A stretch of DNA of 37,627 bases from Fidelibacterota bacterium (GCA_013203145.1 JABMOV010000078.1:1-37627), one strand, 5' to 3'. Positions 24,466-33,826 are shown, counted from the first letter of the stretch. The notes: generated from the sequence alone by a model not told the origin. Numbers and translations are program-made.

Positions 24466-26556
24466 TTATAGAAGATCACACACATTACTTACAGCATCCT
24501 TTGCACCAAATAGCACTAATTGGTCACTCTTTTTAATAACCATATTCGGTGTAGGCACTTTATCAACCCAGTCATCTCCACTTGGTCGCCGTATCAGAAG
24601 AATATCTATATGGTATTTATTTCTTATGTCCAATTTCTTTAATGTGTGATTTATAAATGCCGATGGCACATTTATTCTTGCCATTAAGAAACCGGGAATT
24701 ACTTCTGATTTCTCATGGTAGTGTGAATGGACAAATCTCATCGATGATGCAATATTTCCTGCACTATGAGTGCGTAATAATTCTTCCTGGTATTCACGCA
24801 GAATATCATCGCGATGTACCTGTCCGGTTAATTGTCCGCTATCATTTACAACAGGAATCGATAACATATCATGGTCTAGCAGCAATCTCATGATCTCCTG
24901 AATAGGAGTATCATCGTTAATACTAGGATAATGCTGTCTGTATAAATCTTTGACCTTGGTCTCAGGCGGAAGATCTTCGAATCGATTAATAAATCTCTTT
25001 ACCATTCCAAAAGTTATAATTCCGGATAGCTTTTCTTCATCATCGAGGGCGTAAAAAATATTTTGATCGCTTATAGACATTTTTTCCAATAAATCCGTAA
25101 GGATTTCATCTTCGTGCACAATCTCAACCATTTGGTGTTTCAATTTTTTTACGGTAAGCTGGTTTAAGATATTACGATCAGCACCACCATGGATGTCCAC
25201 TCCGCGACGCTTGAGTTTCAGTGTATAAATATTTCCATCGAGCATTTTTGTCGTGATAACCATTGCGATAATGCTGGATACCATTAACGGCAAAATGACA
25301 CTGTACTCAGAGGTCATTTCAAAAATAATTAATATGGCTGTGATTGGTGCATGTGTGGTAGCAGAAACTAACGCTGCCATTCCCACTAATGCATAGGCCC
25401 CAGCAGGTGCTACCAGACCAGGGAACAGGATATTTAAAATATGTCCAAGTGCACCACCAAGCATGGCTCCCATAAATAAGGATGGTGCAAATACACCTCC
25501 AGAGGCACCAAATCCTAAAGATAAACTTGTGGCAAATATTTTTGAAAACAGTAATACTAATACAACAGTCAGTGTAAGATTTCCACTGAGAACATTATCC
25601 ATGGCCTCATAGCCGACACCCAATACTTCAGGAACAAATAAAGCCACAATACCCAAAATACTTCCACCAATAAAAGCCTTTAACGGAATACTTATTTTCA
25701 ATTTATTGAAGAAATCTTCGCTATAATACAAACTTTTAACATATAGCCAACCAATTAACCCTGCTGAAATCCCAAGGATAGTATAAAATAAAATTTCTAT
25801 CGGTGATTGTAAAACATATTCAGGTGGGACAAATGCAGGATAATTGCCAAAAATACTTCGCGACACAATTGTACCAAATACAGAAGAAATAATAATGGGT
25901 CCGATTGATGCAGCACTGAAATCGCCAAGGATTACTTCACTTGCAAAAATTGCCCCTGCTATAGGAGCATTGAATGTTGCAGCTATGCCTGCTGCAGCTC
26001 CGCAACCAATGAAGGTATTCATCCGTCTGGCGGATACTTGAAAAAGTTGTCCTAACGATGACCCAAATGCAGACCCAATTTGTACAATGGGGCCTTCCCT
26101 GCCAACCGCAGCACCCGTCCCAATGGACAAAGCTGAAGCAACAGCTTTTACAAGAACGACACGCATACGCATTATCCCACTCTTGGTAGCCACAGCATCC
26201 ATTACCTCTGGGACCCCATGACCTTTCGCTTCTTTTGCGTACTTATTTACAAATGTTGCAACGATTAATCCCCCTATTGCCGGAACCAGGATTTTAACAT
26301 AAAATGGGGCATCTAAAACCCCTTGAACAAAATTGTCCGATTGCCAGAATAGGTTTTGAAAAATAATAATTAAATATCTGAAACCCGCAGATAAATATCC
26401 AGCAGATACACCAATAAAAATGGCTGATGTAATTATGAATAGTTGATCAAAAGACTTAATCTTAGAGGAAATAGTATCAAGAGTGTTTAGAAGGAGATTC
26501 CTCCGTTTTATATATCTACGAATCCTGTGATATCTGTTTTTGTTGTTTTGACTCAT
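24466..26556 (-). CDS. ClC-family chloride channel with CBS and TrkA-C-like domains
   Basis: A 696-residue membrane protein. The ClC core (about 35-450) has the three chloride-site motifs: GHGVP at 112-116 (Ser of GSGIP replaced by His), GREGP at 152-156 with gating Glu154, and GGVFAPSLFMG near 370. After NAPIAGAIFASE the residue matching the E. coli ClC proton glutamate (E203) is Val208, as in channel-type members. Residues ~460-590 are a CBS pair (IFYALDDEEKLSGIITFGMV; LSIPVVNDSGQLTGQVHRDDI). The last ~90 residues resemble a TrkA-C/RCK-C domain (DQLVLFGAKDAVSNV). Passive, nucleotide- or ligand-gated Cl- flow is inferred. It lies about 200 bases upstream of the cotransporter. Confidence 0.92.
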   Translation of the reverse strand: MSQNNKNRYHRIRRYIKRRNLLLNTLDTISSKIKSFDQLFIITSAIFIGVSAGYLSAGFRYLIIIFQNLFWQSDNFVQGVLDAPFYVKILVPAIGGLIVATFVNKYAKEAKGHGVPEVMDAVATKSGIMRMRVVLVKAVASALSIGTGAAVGREGPIVQIGSAFGSSLGQLFQVSARRMNTFIGCGAAAGIAATFNAPIAGAIFASEVILGDFSAASIGPIIISSVFGTIVSRSIFGNYPAFVPPEYVLQSPIEILFYTILGISAGLIGWLYVKSLYYSEDFFNKLKISIPLKAFIGGSILGIVALFVPEVLGVGYEAMDNVLSGNLTLTVVLVLLFSKIFATSLSLGFGASGGVFAPSLFMGAMLGGALGHILNILFPGLVAPAGAYALVGMAALVSATTHAPITAILIIFEMTSEYSVILPLMVSSIIAMVITTKMLDGNIYTLKLKRRGVDIHGGADRNILNQLTVKKLKHQMVEIVHEDEILTDLLEKMSISDQNIFYALDDEEKLSGIITFGMVKRFINRFEDLPPETKVKDLYRQHYPSINDDTPIQEIMRLLLDHDMLSIPVVNDSGQLTGQVHRDDILREYQEELLRTHSAGNIASSMRFVHSHYHEKSEVIPGFLMARINVPSAFINHTLKKLDIRNKYHIDILLIRRPSGDDWVDKVPTPNMVIKKSDQLVLFGAKDAVSNVCDLL

Positions 26557-26673
26557 TATAATTGTACAATTTCCTGTTTACAAAGATATTCAATTTACAA
26601 ATCAAAACGAATTAGGTTGAGGTAATATCTAGGAATTATAATGTTCCTAGCTGCATGATTATTTGACTATTAT

Positions 26674-27726
26674 TTAATAACCTGCAACTTGGAAATATTT
26701 TTTTTGTATCCACAATGCTACGTTTACCAACGCAATCAAAACGGGTACTTCTACGAGTGGTCCTATCACGGCTGCAAACGCTTCACCAGAATTAATTCCA
26801 AAGACCGCCACTGCCACAGCAATTGCCAATTCAAAATTGTTGCTGGCGGCAGTAAATGATAAAGTAGCTGATTTCGAGTAATCCGCACCTACTTTTTTAC
26901 TCATGTAAAATGAAATAAAAAACATAATGACAAAATAAAATAGCAGCGGAATGGCAATCCGTACTACATCCAGTGGCAATTCAACAATGATTTCGCCTTT
27001 TAAGGAAAACATAACAAAAATAGTAAATAATAAAGCTATAAGGGTTATGGGACTTATTTTTGGAATGAATCTAGTATGGTACCAGTCCTTACTTTTTATA
27101 TTTATTAATATAAACCGAGTTAGAATCCCCGCTATAAATGGAATACCCAAATAAATAAATACACTTTCGGCTATTTGTCCGATTGTAATATCCACCTGGA
27201 TTCCCTCAAGACCAAACCACGTGGGAAGTATGGTCAAAAAGATGTAAGCATATACAGAGAAAAAGAGCACCTGAAATATTGAATTGAATGCAACAAGTCC
27301 GGCTGCATACTCCGAATCACCTTTTGCCAATTCGTTCCAGACGATGACCATGGCAATACAGCGGGCTAAACCAATTAAAATTAACCCGACCATATAATGT
27401 GGAAAATCCTGTAAAAAAATAATTGCCAATGCAAACATAAGGATGGGGCCGATGATCCAATTTTGAACAAGGGATAGTCCTAAGATACGCCAATTTCGAA
27501 AAACCCCACCCAATTCTTCATATTTCACTTTTGCCAACGGGGGATACATCATAAGAATAAGACCAATTGCTATTGGAATGTTCGTTGTCCCAACTTGAAA
27601 TTGATTCCAGAAATCAACAATCGCAGGGTTTAAGTATCCGATAAATACACCCACGAACATCGCACCAAATATCCACAACGTTAAGTAACGGTCTAAGAAA
27701 CTGAGTTTTTTTGTAAGGCTCTGCAT
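26674..27726 (-). CDS. acr3: ACR3-family arsenite efflux transporter
   Basis: A 350-residue, ten-helix inner-membrane carrier of the BART superfamily that exports arsenite (and antimonite in some members). N-terminus [23 protein letters not shown] is typical of Acr3. The essential cysteine lies in [19 protein letters not shown] (Cys123), followed by [28 protein letters not shown] and [13 protein letters not shown] in the C-terminal half are also conserved. Length fits the family. No arsR, arsC or other ars gene is next to it, so its regulation is not evident; it stands alone after a 117-base gap upstream of the ClC gene. Confidence 0.94.
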   Translation of the reverse strand: MQSLTKKLSFLDRYLTLWIFGAMFVGVFIGYLNPAIVDFWNQFQVGTTNIPIAIGLILMMYPPLAKVKYEELGGVFRNWRILGLSLVQNWIIGPILMFALAIIFLQDFPHYMVGLILIGLARCIAMVIVWNELAKGDSEYAAGLVAFNSIFQVLFFSVYAYIFLTILPTWFGLEGIQVDITIGQIAESVFIYLGIPFIAGILTRFILINIKSKDWYHTRFIPKISPITLIALLFTIFVMFSLKGEIIVELPLDVVRIAIPLLFYFVIMFFISFYMSKKVGADYSKSATLSFTAASNNFELAIAVAVAVFGINSGEAFAAVIGPLVEVPVLIALVNVALWIQKKYFQVAGY

Positions 27727-27887
27727 AGGATTACTAATAATGTATACTTGTTATTATTTACTTATTTATCCAATCAAATCAGGATACCATTTAAATTAAG
27801 TTATATTAAACAAAATATTGTAGTAATCTTTATTATCATTACAAAGAGCCCAATTCAGAATAATTCAAATATGGTGATTTAAAACCT

Positions 27888-28319
27888 ATGAAAAAATCAA
27901 ACTGGCAATTGACTCAATATTTATCTCTATATGTTGGGTTCATTCAATTAGTCCATTTCACGCTTTTATGCGTTTCCGGTTATCATTATATCAAATATAA
28001 TACAATAGAGCTCCTTGCGCCACCTCCCGCACAGGGGTGGAGTCAACAAGCAATTTATTTTCTCCTAGGTTGCGGAATTATTGATGCAATTCTAGTTCTT
28101 TTCACACTCTATTTTGTTTATATGTATTTATTTTTAGGTGTTTTAAAACGTACTCTTGGCATCACCCTTTTTAGCGGATCAACGATAACTGCTTTAATAT
28201 TTGGCATTGGAACCCTTCCCAGTGGGGCGTGGAGTTTTCACCCATTATCCTATTGGATTATGGTTGGGTTATTTGTTCCATTTATTGTTCTTTTGTTTAA
28301 AATATGGAGGTCAGAATGA
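27888..28319 (+). CDS. Four-helix membrane protein of unknown function
   Basis: A 143-residue polytopic membrane protein with about four hydrophobic segments (near 12-35, 54-80, 88-108, 120-138) and short loops; APPPAQGWSQQ lies in the first loop. No cofactor- or substrate-binding signature is recognised. The start ATG is in frame with the first helix, although its ribosome binding site is weak. It overlaps the next gene by 4 bases (ATGA), so the two proteins are probably made together and may form a complex. Confidence 0.7.
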   Translation: MKKSNWQLTQYLSLYVGFIQLVHFTLLCVSGYHYIKYNTIELLAPPPAQGWSQQAIYFLLGCGIIDAILVLFTLYFVYMYLFLGVLKRTLGITLFSGSTITALIFGIGTLPSGAWSFHPLSYWIMVGLFVPFIVLLFKIWRSE

Positions 28320-28639
28320 ATATGGATTATTTTTATACCGGGATTGCTGAGTCGAGCAAGTTTATTCTCTATATATTTTTCATCATCATGATTTTTATCG
28401 GAATTTTGAAAAAATTCTCAAATGATAAAAATTGGGCAAATTGGATTCATACTGTCATCTATTTAAACTTCATCATCGGGGGTCTATACGGAGGAATTCG
28501 AATGCTAACCACTGATCCGGTGAGCGATATGTTGATTCGCAGGATGTTTGCCTGGGAAGCCTGGTTCTGTTTTGCTTGTGCCAGTTTCTATTTTTTGGTT
28601 CTTTATATCAAACAACCTGATATTTTAAAAAAGGAATAA
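28316..28639 (+). CDS. Small three-helix membrane protein, partner of the preceding gene
   Basis: A 107-residue membrane protein (MNMDYFYTGIAESSKFIL...) with about three hydrophobic segments: near 14-33, 45-62 and 82-100. The start at 28316 is chosen over an in-frame ATG at 28304 because GGAGG sits six bases before it; that GGAGG lies inside the end of the upstream gene and the stop overlaps the start (ATGA). Function unknown. Genomic coupling suggests a two-subunit membrane complex. Confidence 0.7.
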   Translation: MNMDYFYTGIAESSKFILYIFFIIMIFIGILKKFSNDKNWANWIHTVIYLNFIIGGLYGGIRMLTTDPVSDMLIRRMFAWEAWFCFACASFYFLVLYIKQPDILKKE

Positions 28640-28807
28640 GTATCAATGAACATATCATATGGTGATTATATTATTTTGTAATTCGATTCATTGATTATTC
28701 TTTCAGTAGAACATTACGATAGATATTTAGATTTAAATAGTGAACTCACCAATATTTCTTCCTTGAGATATGACAATTTGAATGAATTAGAAGGATTTAA
28801 TTACGTT

Positions 28808-30331
28808 TTAGTTTTTCTGTACAACAAAGTACCAATCCGGGCGCTTCCAACTAGTAAGAAAAGCCTCCACTGTTGAGGGCATAGACTTTTTCTGCTTTTC
28901 GAACCCATCGTAAAACAAAATAAATTCCATCTGCTGGTTTGGTGTGTCCCATTCTTCGGAAAACTGATGGGCAAATAGATTCGCAGGAGCTACAATACGA
29001 TCACCAATCTCAATAGTGTTGATCTTTAATCCACCATTGTCAGATAATGGTTCATAGGCTTTAAAAATCAATTCAGTACATACTAAACTGGAGTCGGTAT
29101 TGAAATCAAAATTATAATCATAAGGTAATCCTAAATATTTAAACGAACGATATATCGCTTTCGCTTTATCCAGATTTGATAACGATGGTCGTAATACAAC
29201 AATGCCATCGCAATGAGCCGATTCTTCCATGGATGTAAAAATAACACCTTCAGAAATAGACTCTATCACTCGTATAGAATCGGGAGATTCATTGCTTATC
29301 ACAGATTGACTATAATGTGATGGGTAATCTCTAATCAACAAATCATCAAATCGTTCTGATTGTACACCCATGTTTTTTACCCAGTCCATCACGCTTGAAT
29401 CACTTTTCATCATTGCGTCACGATCAGTAGCCGTACCAATAAATAGAGCAGAATGTGTCCAATAGCCTGGCAAGCCAACGTTTGTCATATACCATTCCCG
29501 GCGTTGAAGCATAATATCACCAGGAATCATTTTCGAAGTAATTGTTTTAATTTGGTCGTCGGTCAGTAATATATTTTGCCTACGCCAGACCTTCGTATCC
29601 CCTAACCATTCAGCGACTTCCTTTTGCATTGGAAACCACAAATTAAAAGTTCGGTCACGAATGACTTGAAACGCATTAGATATAGACATCGCGACACCAC
29701 GTGTAATACCAAATTTGAATATTAACTTGGTATCGAATTCTATTTTCTTGGTGAATTCCTCATCCAAGTTGTTCTTTAATAATTGCTCATATATTGCATT
29801 CAGGGCGAAAAATTCAGAGGCTATTGTTATATTTAAAAAATGAGATTTTAATTGCGTGTACGATTCTTCTTTCAGACCTAACTCTGGATTTGATTCATTC
29901 AATATCGTATGAATTGTTTCATTGCGTTCTAAGATATCTATCAGCACCAGTGTATATCTGTATTGTGTCAAAAACGCCAAATAATAATAGGTGAACTCTT
30001 TTTGACTAATTTCGTGTGAGGAGTGATCTAGGAAATTCTTGTTGAGCTGTTTAATATATTCCAACTGTGCAAAGTAATCCAATAGGCTGGTCCATAGGTA
30101 GGCAAGCTCTTGTCTTTCTTTGGTATTCAGAAGAATGAGAGTATTCTTTTCTACAAGTCCCCAATCTCCTTTTTTGTCCTCTATTTGTGAAAGAATTGTT
30201 AGTATGCCATTTTCACAAATGTTGATTTCACCAAAACTACTGATTTTCGCTAAATCTGGTTTAGCAATCGCCAATCCAAAAGAATAGCTAATAAAAATGA
30301 ATACATATAGTCCTTTAACAAAATTATTCAC
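28808..30331 (-). CDS. Exported YiiX/YaeF-type (permuted papain-fold, C92-like) hydrolase
   Basis: A 507-residue exported protein. It has a signal peptide (VKGLYVFIFISYSFGLAIA), a helical region of about 230 residues with no known motif, and a C-terminal permuted NlpC/P60-type domain. The latter starts at MIPGDIMLQRREW (Gly271-Asp272). It has the catalytic His in LPGYWTHSALFIG (His293), a likely acidic/polar partner in IRVIESISEGV (Glu357) and the catalytic Cys in DSSLVCTELIFKAY (Cys418). That Gly-Asp...His...Glu...Cys order is the hallmark of the YiiX/YaeF group, which act on amide or lipid-linked substrates. Target unknown; a cell-envelope substrate is inferred from export. It stands alone. 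Confidence 0.8.
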   Translation of the reverse strand: MNNFVKGLYVFIFISYSFGLAIAKPDLAKISSFGEINICENGILTILSQIEDKKGDWGLVEKNTLILLNTKERQELAYLWTSLLDYFAQLEYIKQLNKNFLDHSSHEISQKEFTYYYLAFLTQYRYTLVLIDILERNETIHTILNESNPELGLKEESYTQLKSHFLNITIASEFFALNAIYEQLLKNNLDEEFTKKIEFDTKLIFKFGITRGVAMSISNAFQVIRDRTFNLWFPMQKEVAEWLGDTKVWRRQNILLTDDQIKTITSKMIPGDIMLQRREWYMTNVGLPGYWTHSALFIGTATDRDAMMKSDSSVMDWVKNMGVQSERFDDLLIRDYPSHYSQSVISNESPDSIRVIESISEGVIFTSMEESAHCDGIVVLRPSLSNLDKAKAIYRSFKYLGLPYDYNFDFNTDSSLVCTELIFKAYEPLSDNGGLKINTIEIGDRIVAPANLFAHQFSEEWDTPNQQMEFILFYDGFEKQKKSMPSTVEAFLTSWKRPDWYFVVQKN

Positions 30332-30457
30332 ACATCAATTATACGATTATACACAACAATAAAGACAATGATACGTTTGCATACCTATACAATAACGATT
30401 ATATACCAATTAAACTTGATTCACTATATATTTATCATACGATTAAATGGAGATTTG

Positions 30458-32269
30458 ATGAATCTATTAAGAACATTATTTGTATTTGTGTGCTGCATTA
30501 TTCTGCAACAGGTTGTTTATAGTCAATTGCAGAATCCCATGATTACACATTATAATAATGTGGAATTCCTAGAACCTATAAAATTTCAATCCATGCAAAC
30601 CAAGATGCTTGGTTATGATTTTTATAATCTGCTTATATCCCCATCCGAGGATGCATTTTTCAACGCCAGTTATTTATCTGAGTTAACAAATAATCAATTC
30701 TTTATTGAACTATCACATAATTATCCAAATGATCAGACATACTCAGCTCCGGATTATGGACTTGATCGTCGTGTTGAATTGTCCATCCTCCCATATTATT
30801 CATATCCTTACTACAAAAACACTACTACATCCGGTCCTCTTGCTCGAATCGGATTTCTAAAAGGTCACTCCTCCATTTTGAAAAAAATAAATTTCGGTTT
30901 TTTGCTAGACATTTATTATGACAAAGCACAAAAATATTATTTTAATTACTATTGGCCTATGCCATTGGATCCCTACTTGGATTATACGGGGTTAATGGAA
31001 ACATCAACTTTAGATATGATTATGCCTCCGCAAAGCGATGATGAAATATCAAAAGGATTTCACCTGACTTCATTAATCTCCTTCAAACTCTCAGAAAAAC
31101 TTAGAATTGGGATAAAAAGTAGTATTTTATTAAAGACAATCATCGGAACCAGCCGATACAATGATATTTATGGTGGTTATTATTATGAAGATGAGAATGA
31201 AAACTATTCATTTGATCAATATAAAAAAGATGGCACAATAAGATCATTTGAATTTGCTGGCAGTCTTTTATTCAAACCAAATGAGAGACATCGACTTGGA
31301 GTAAACTTTGGAATCATCCCTGGTAATGATAAACAAACAATAATTGATAGCGATACTTCTTATTATTATAGTTATAATTCTTATGAAGACGATAATGTTC
31401 ATTACAATCGAAATGAATATGTAAACTCAAGTAACCAAAACCTTGATTGGGATTGGGACGGAAAAACCATTTATAGTTCATTTAAATACGATAACAATGT
31501 GAATGAGAATATTTCATTTCGCACAGGTGCTACATATCAAAATCGAGATGCAAAATTAGTTGAAAATGAATCCTACAATTTTTACAATATGTCCGATAGT
31601 TATAATGTCCCTCCGAGTAATTTGCTTTATCATTATATAAACACCTCTGAAAATAGACGTAATCTGGATCGCACTGGGGATGGAACCTTATCAAATAATA
31701 TTTTTAGAGGCTTTTTAAGTTTTAATGTCAATTTAGAAAATAGAACAAACCTGATTTTTGGTGTAATATTTTTAAATAATGAAATGGCTCAATCAGCCGC
31801 TGAACCTATAAGTGAAGATTATGCCTATGTATATGATCAACATAGTTATTATGATACATCCTTCACATCTTCATTTTTGAATGCCTCACAAGTTTACGAT
31901 TGGCACAAATCCAAACTCGCTCATTCAGTTTATATACCTATGGGTTTTACTGGAAAGATAAACGATGTCATAGAAGTCAGTTTTGGTTTTACCAAATTCT
32001 TTAGAGAAACTACAATTCACGAAGCGTACAATCTATTAACTAAATATTCACACAAAATTGATATATTAAATGGGGATACAACTCAAACCGATATACTTAA
32101 TCAATCAGATAAATACATTTATCCAGATGAATCCTATTTTGAGGATAAATTATTGCTTAATTCGGGAATATCACTTAATTATAAAGAATTTATATCTCTA
32201 AGCATCGCTATAGAACACATCATTCTTGATCCAAAACGCTTATACTTGGGATTAGAAATTAAATTCTAA
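30458..32269 (+). CDS. Tyr-rich exported, probably outer-membrane beta-barrel protein
   Basis: A 603-residue exported protein (MNLLRTLFVFVCCIILQQVVYSQLQNP). The start at 30458 is chosen because GGAGATTTG stands directly before it and the signal peptide begins there; the frame is open 90 bases further upstream but that part is not signal-like. The mature chain is rich in Tyr, Asn and Asp and built of alternating strands ending FISLSIAIEHIILDPKRLYLGLEIKF, consistent with an outer-membrane barrel closing in Phe. No TonB plug or known domain is seen. It ends 7 bases from the convergent peroxiredoxin gene with no clear terminator between. Function unknown. Confidence 0.7.
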   Translation: MNLLRTLFVFVCCIILQQVVYSQLQNPMITHYNNVEFLEPIKFQSMQTKMLGYDFYNLLISPSEDAFFNASYLSELTNNQFFIELSHNYPNDQTYSAPDYGLDRRVELSILPYYSYPYYKNTTTSGPLARIGFLKGHSSILKKINFGFLLDIYYDKAQKYYFNYYWPMPLDPYLDYTGLMETSTLDMIMPPQSDDEISKGFHLTSLISFKLSEKLRIGIKSSILLKTIIGTSRYNDIYGGYYYEDENENYSFDQYKKDGTIRSFEFAGSLLFKPNERHRLGVNFGIIPGNDKQTIIDSDTSYYYSYNSYEDDNVHYNRNEYVNSSNQNLDWDWDGKTIYSSFKYDNNVNENISFRTGATYQNRDAKLVENESYNFYNMSDSYNVPPSNLLYHYINTSENRRNLDRTGDGTLSNNIFRGFLSFNVNLENRTNLIFGVIFLNNEMAQSAAEPISEDYAYVYDQHSYYDTSFTSSFLNASQVYDWHKSKLAHSVYIPMGFTGKINDVIEVSFGFTKFFRETTIHEAYNLLTKYSHKIDILNGDTTQTDILNQSDKYIYPDESYFEDKLLLNSGISLNYKEFISLSIAIEHIILDPKRLYLGLEIKF

Positions 32270-32276
32270 TAATATT

Positions 32277-32771
32277 TTAAATATCAAAGGCACCAATAAT
32301 ATCATTCCCATGTGTTGACACATCAACATTCTCAAATGTTTTAAACACGATTCCTTTTTTATCGACCAGAAATGTTTTCCTTTTAGCGAAAAGTAATCCT
32401 TTAGTATCATATAATTTGGAAACAGATTTATCAGTATCGCTTAGCAAGATAAAAGGTAAATGATACTTTTCCTGGAATTTTTTATGACTTTCCTGAGAAT
32501 CATAGCTGATACCAAAAACAACTATGGCAGAATCTGAAAAAGTAGAATAATTATCCCGTATACTACAGGCTTCCTTTATTCAGCCAGGTGTGTCATCTTT
32601 TGGGTAAAAATATATGACAATATTTTGACCAAGATAATCTGATAAAGTATGGGCTTTCCCATCCTGATCAAAAAGTGTAAAATCAGGAGCTGCATCACCT
32701 GGATTAAATTTATTGTTTTGTCCAAATATCATTACAGGTACCATCAATATTAATAATAATTTAAGAATCAT
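32277..32771 (-). CDS. Exported Bcp-type peroxiredoxin with in-frame TGA (putative selenoprotein)
   Basis: A 164-codon peroxiredoxin of the Bcp/PrxQ type, which reduces peroxides with a peroxidatic Cys. Residues 1-18 are a signal peptide (MILKLLLILMVPVMIFGQ). The thioredoxin-fold start is GDAAPDFTLFDQDGKAHTLSDYLGQ, then IYFYPKDDTPG. The next codon, 64, is TGA (32580-32582) at the position of the peroxidatic Cys in PKDDTPGCTKEAC; translation continues IKEACSIRDNYS with the resolving Cys69, then FGISYDSQESHKKF and KRKTFLVDKKGIVFKTFENV to a TAA. No other stop or frameshift occurs. Selenocysteine is therefore likely; simple nonsense mutation is the alternative. The ATG overlaps the upstream DUF4249-like gene by 4 bases. 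Confidence 0.82.
32545..32581 (-). promoter_or_regulatory. Candidate bacterial SECIS hairpin
   Basis: Beginning at the G of the in-frame TGA on the minus strand: GAATAA pairs with TTATTC (outer 6 bp), an internal loop AGGAAG/ATAA follows, then CCTGTA pairs with TACGGG (inner 6 bp, one G-T) around the loop GTA. The apical loop starts 16 bases after the TGA and its first base is G, which fits the known rule for bacterial SECIS elements. Identified by eye, without energy calculation. Confidence 0.6.
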
Positions 32772-33826
32772 ATTTCTTCCTCAGGTTTAATATATACCAG
32801 AAAGCCTTTTCCATAGGATGATGAAAACATTCCGTACCCACCTTCAATATTTGATTCCGGCAGTGCGTATTGATTAAATCCCATGGGATCTCCACTGAAA
32901 TAATTATAAAAAGCATCATCTGTGGCTTGCAAAAACACAATATGAAGTCCATAATAATTGAAGTTCAACCAGCTCATTGGAGTCGGTGATGTTTCAATAT
33001 TCCATACAAACGGATTATATCGAAATGGATTGTTATCTTTATCGCGGAAATATCTACCCTTCCAAACTCTAAAAATGTCAGTAGTATCATAAATTATATT
33101 GATGTAGGTACTATCACGAATACCATTGCGATTATAATCTGTAAATACATCACTGTTATCATACTGATTATTATCGTTTAAATCTTTATAGGGTTCTAAA
33201 TCTTTAATTTCCGCTTCAAGTGCAAGAGTTACAGTTTGGATAGCGCCAAGCGAGTCTTCATCAAACTCAAGCATAAAATAGGGTGTCGACGCAAAACTTT
33301 GAGCATAACAGTCACCCCTTTTGTATACAACAGTATCAATGGGTCCAATTGGGAGATACGATGTCATATCCAAATTATCTACATTGAGGCTTTGAATACC
33401 TATTTCTTCTCCATCGCAATTAAATGTATAGCCAGACGGACTCGTTAAATTCATACTCGCAGGGATTGTCGTCTCAGCTTGAATTGTCACTCCTTCATGG
33501 GATACTTCCAACGTATATGTTTCACCTGGAATAAATATTACATTTTGTGGTGTAATATACTGGCCCGGATTATCAAGGACAGGTTCAGCTGAGAATGAGT
33601 TCGCGCCATGGTGGATCAATACCGTCGCATCCGAAATATATAGATCACTACTAATCACCTGTTCATCGATGGAAGAAGATCTTGAAACATAGATGGGTTC
33701 AAGCATTGGCATATTTGCTGTTAAATGACCAAAAACGGTAAGTTTTTGTTCATATATCGCTTCTTCATCAAACTTATTACAGCTAAGCAATATTAGTAAA
33801 ATGGGTATAATTGTTCGCTTATTCAT
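32768..33826 (-). CDS. DUF4249-like lipoprotein, partner of TonB-dependent receptor
   Basis: A 352-residue lipoprotein (MNKRTIIPILLILLSCNKFDEE; lipobox LLSC, Cys16). The N-terminal beta domain (QKLTVFGHLTANMPMLEPIYVSRSSSIDEQ ... ISDATVLIHHGANSFSAEPVLDNPGQYITP ... PGETYTLEVSHEGVTIQAETTIP) follows the DUF4249 pattern of lipoproteins encoded behind TonB receptors in Bacteroidota. Residues ~212-238 hold two Asp/Asn-rich calcium-loop-like segments (DLNDNNQYDNSD; DYNRNGIRDS). It overlaps the receptor gene by 4 bases upstream and the peroxiredoxin by 4 bases downstream (ATGA each), so the three are translated as one operon. Ligand unknown; a surface role assisting the receptor is inferred. Confidence 0.75.
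   Translation of the reverse strand: MNKRTIIPILLILLSCNKFDEEAIYEQKLTVFGHLTANMPMLEPIYVSRSSSIDEQVISSDLYISDATVLIHHGANSFSAEPVLDNPGQYITPQNVIFIPGETYTLEVSHEGVTIQAETTIPASMNLTSPSGYTFNCDGEEIGIQSLNVDNLDMTSYLPIGPIDTVVYKRGDCYAQSFASTPYFMLEFDEDSLGAIQTVTLALEAEIKDLEPYKDLNDNNQYDNSDVFTDYNRNGIRDSTYINIIYDTTDIFRVWKGRYFRDKDNNPFRYNPFVWNIETSPTPMSWLNFNYYGLHIVFLQATDDAFYNYFSGDPMGFNQYALPESNIEGGYGMFSSSYGKGFLVYIKPEEEI

Noticed and set aside
28691..28876. Open frame of 61 codons after the small membrane protein pair
   Set aside because: Begins with TTG lacking a ribosome binding site and runs into the end of the convergent YiiX-type gene.
32580..32771. Short stand-alone 63-residue protein ending at TGA
   Set aside because: The frame continues after the TGA with conserved peroxiredoxin sequence to a TAA, so it is treated as one gene with a recoded codon.
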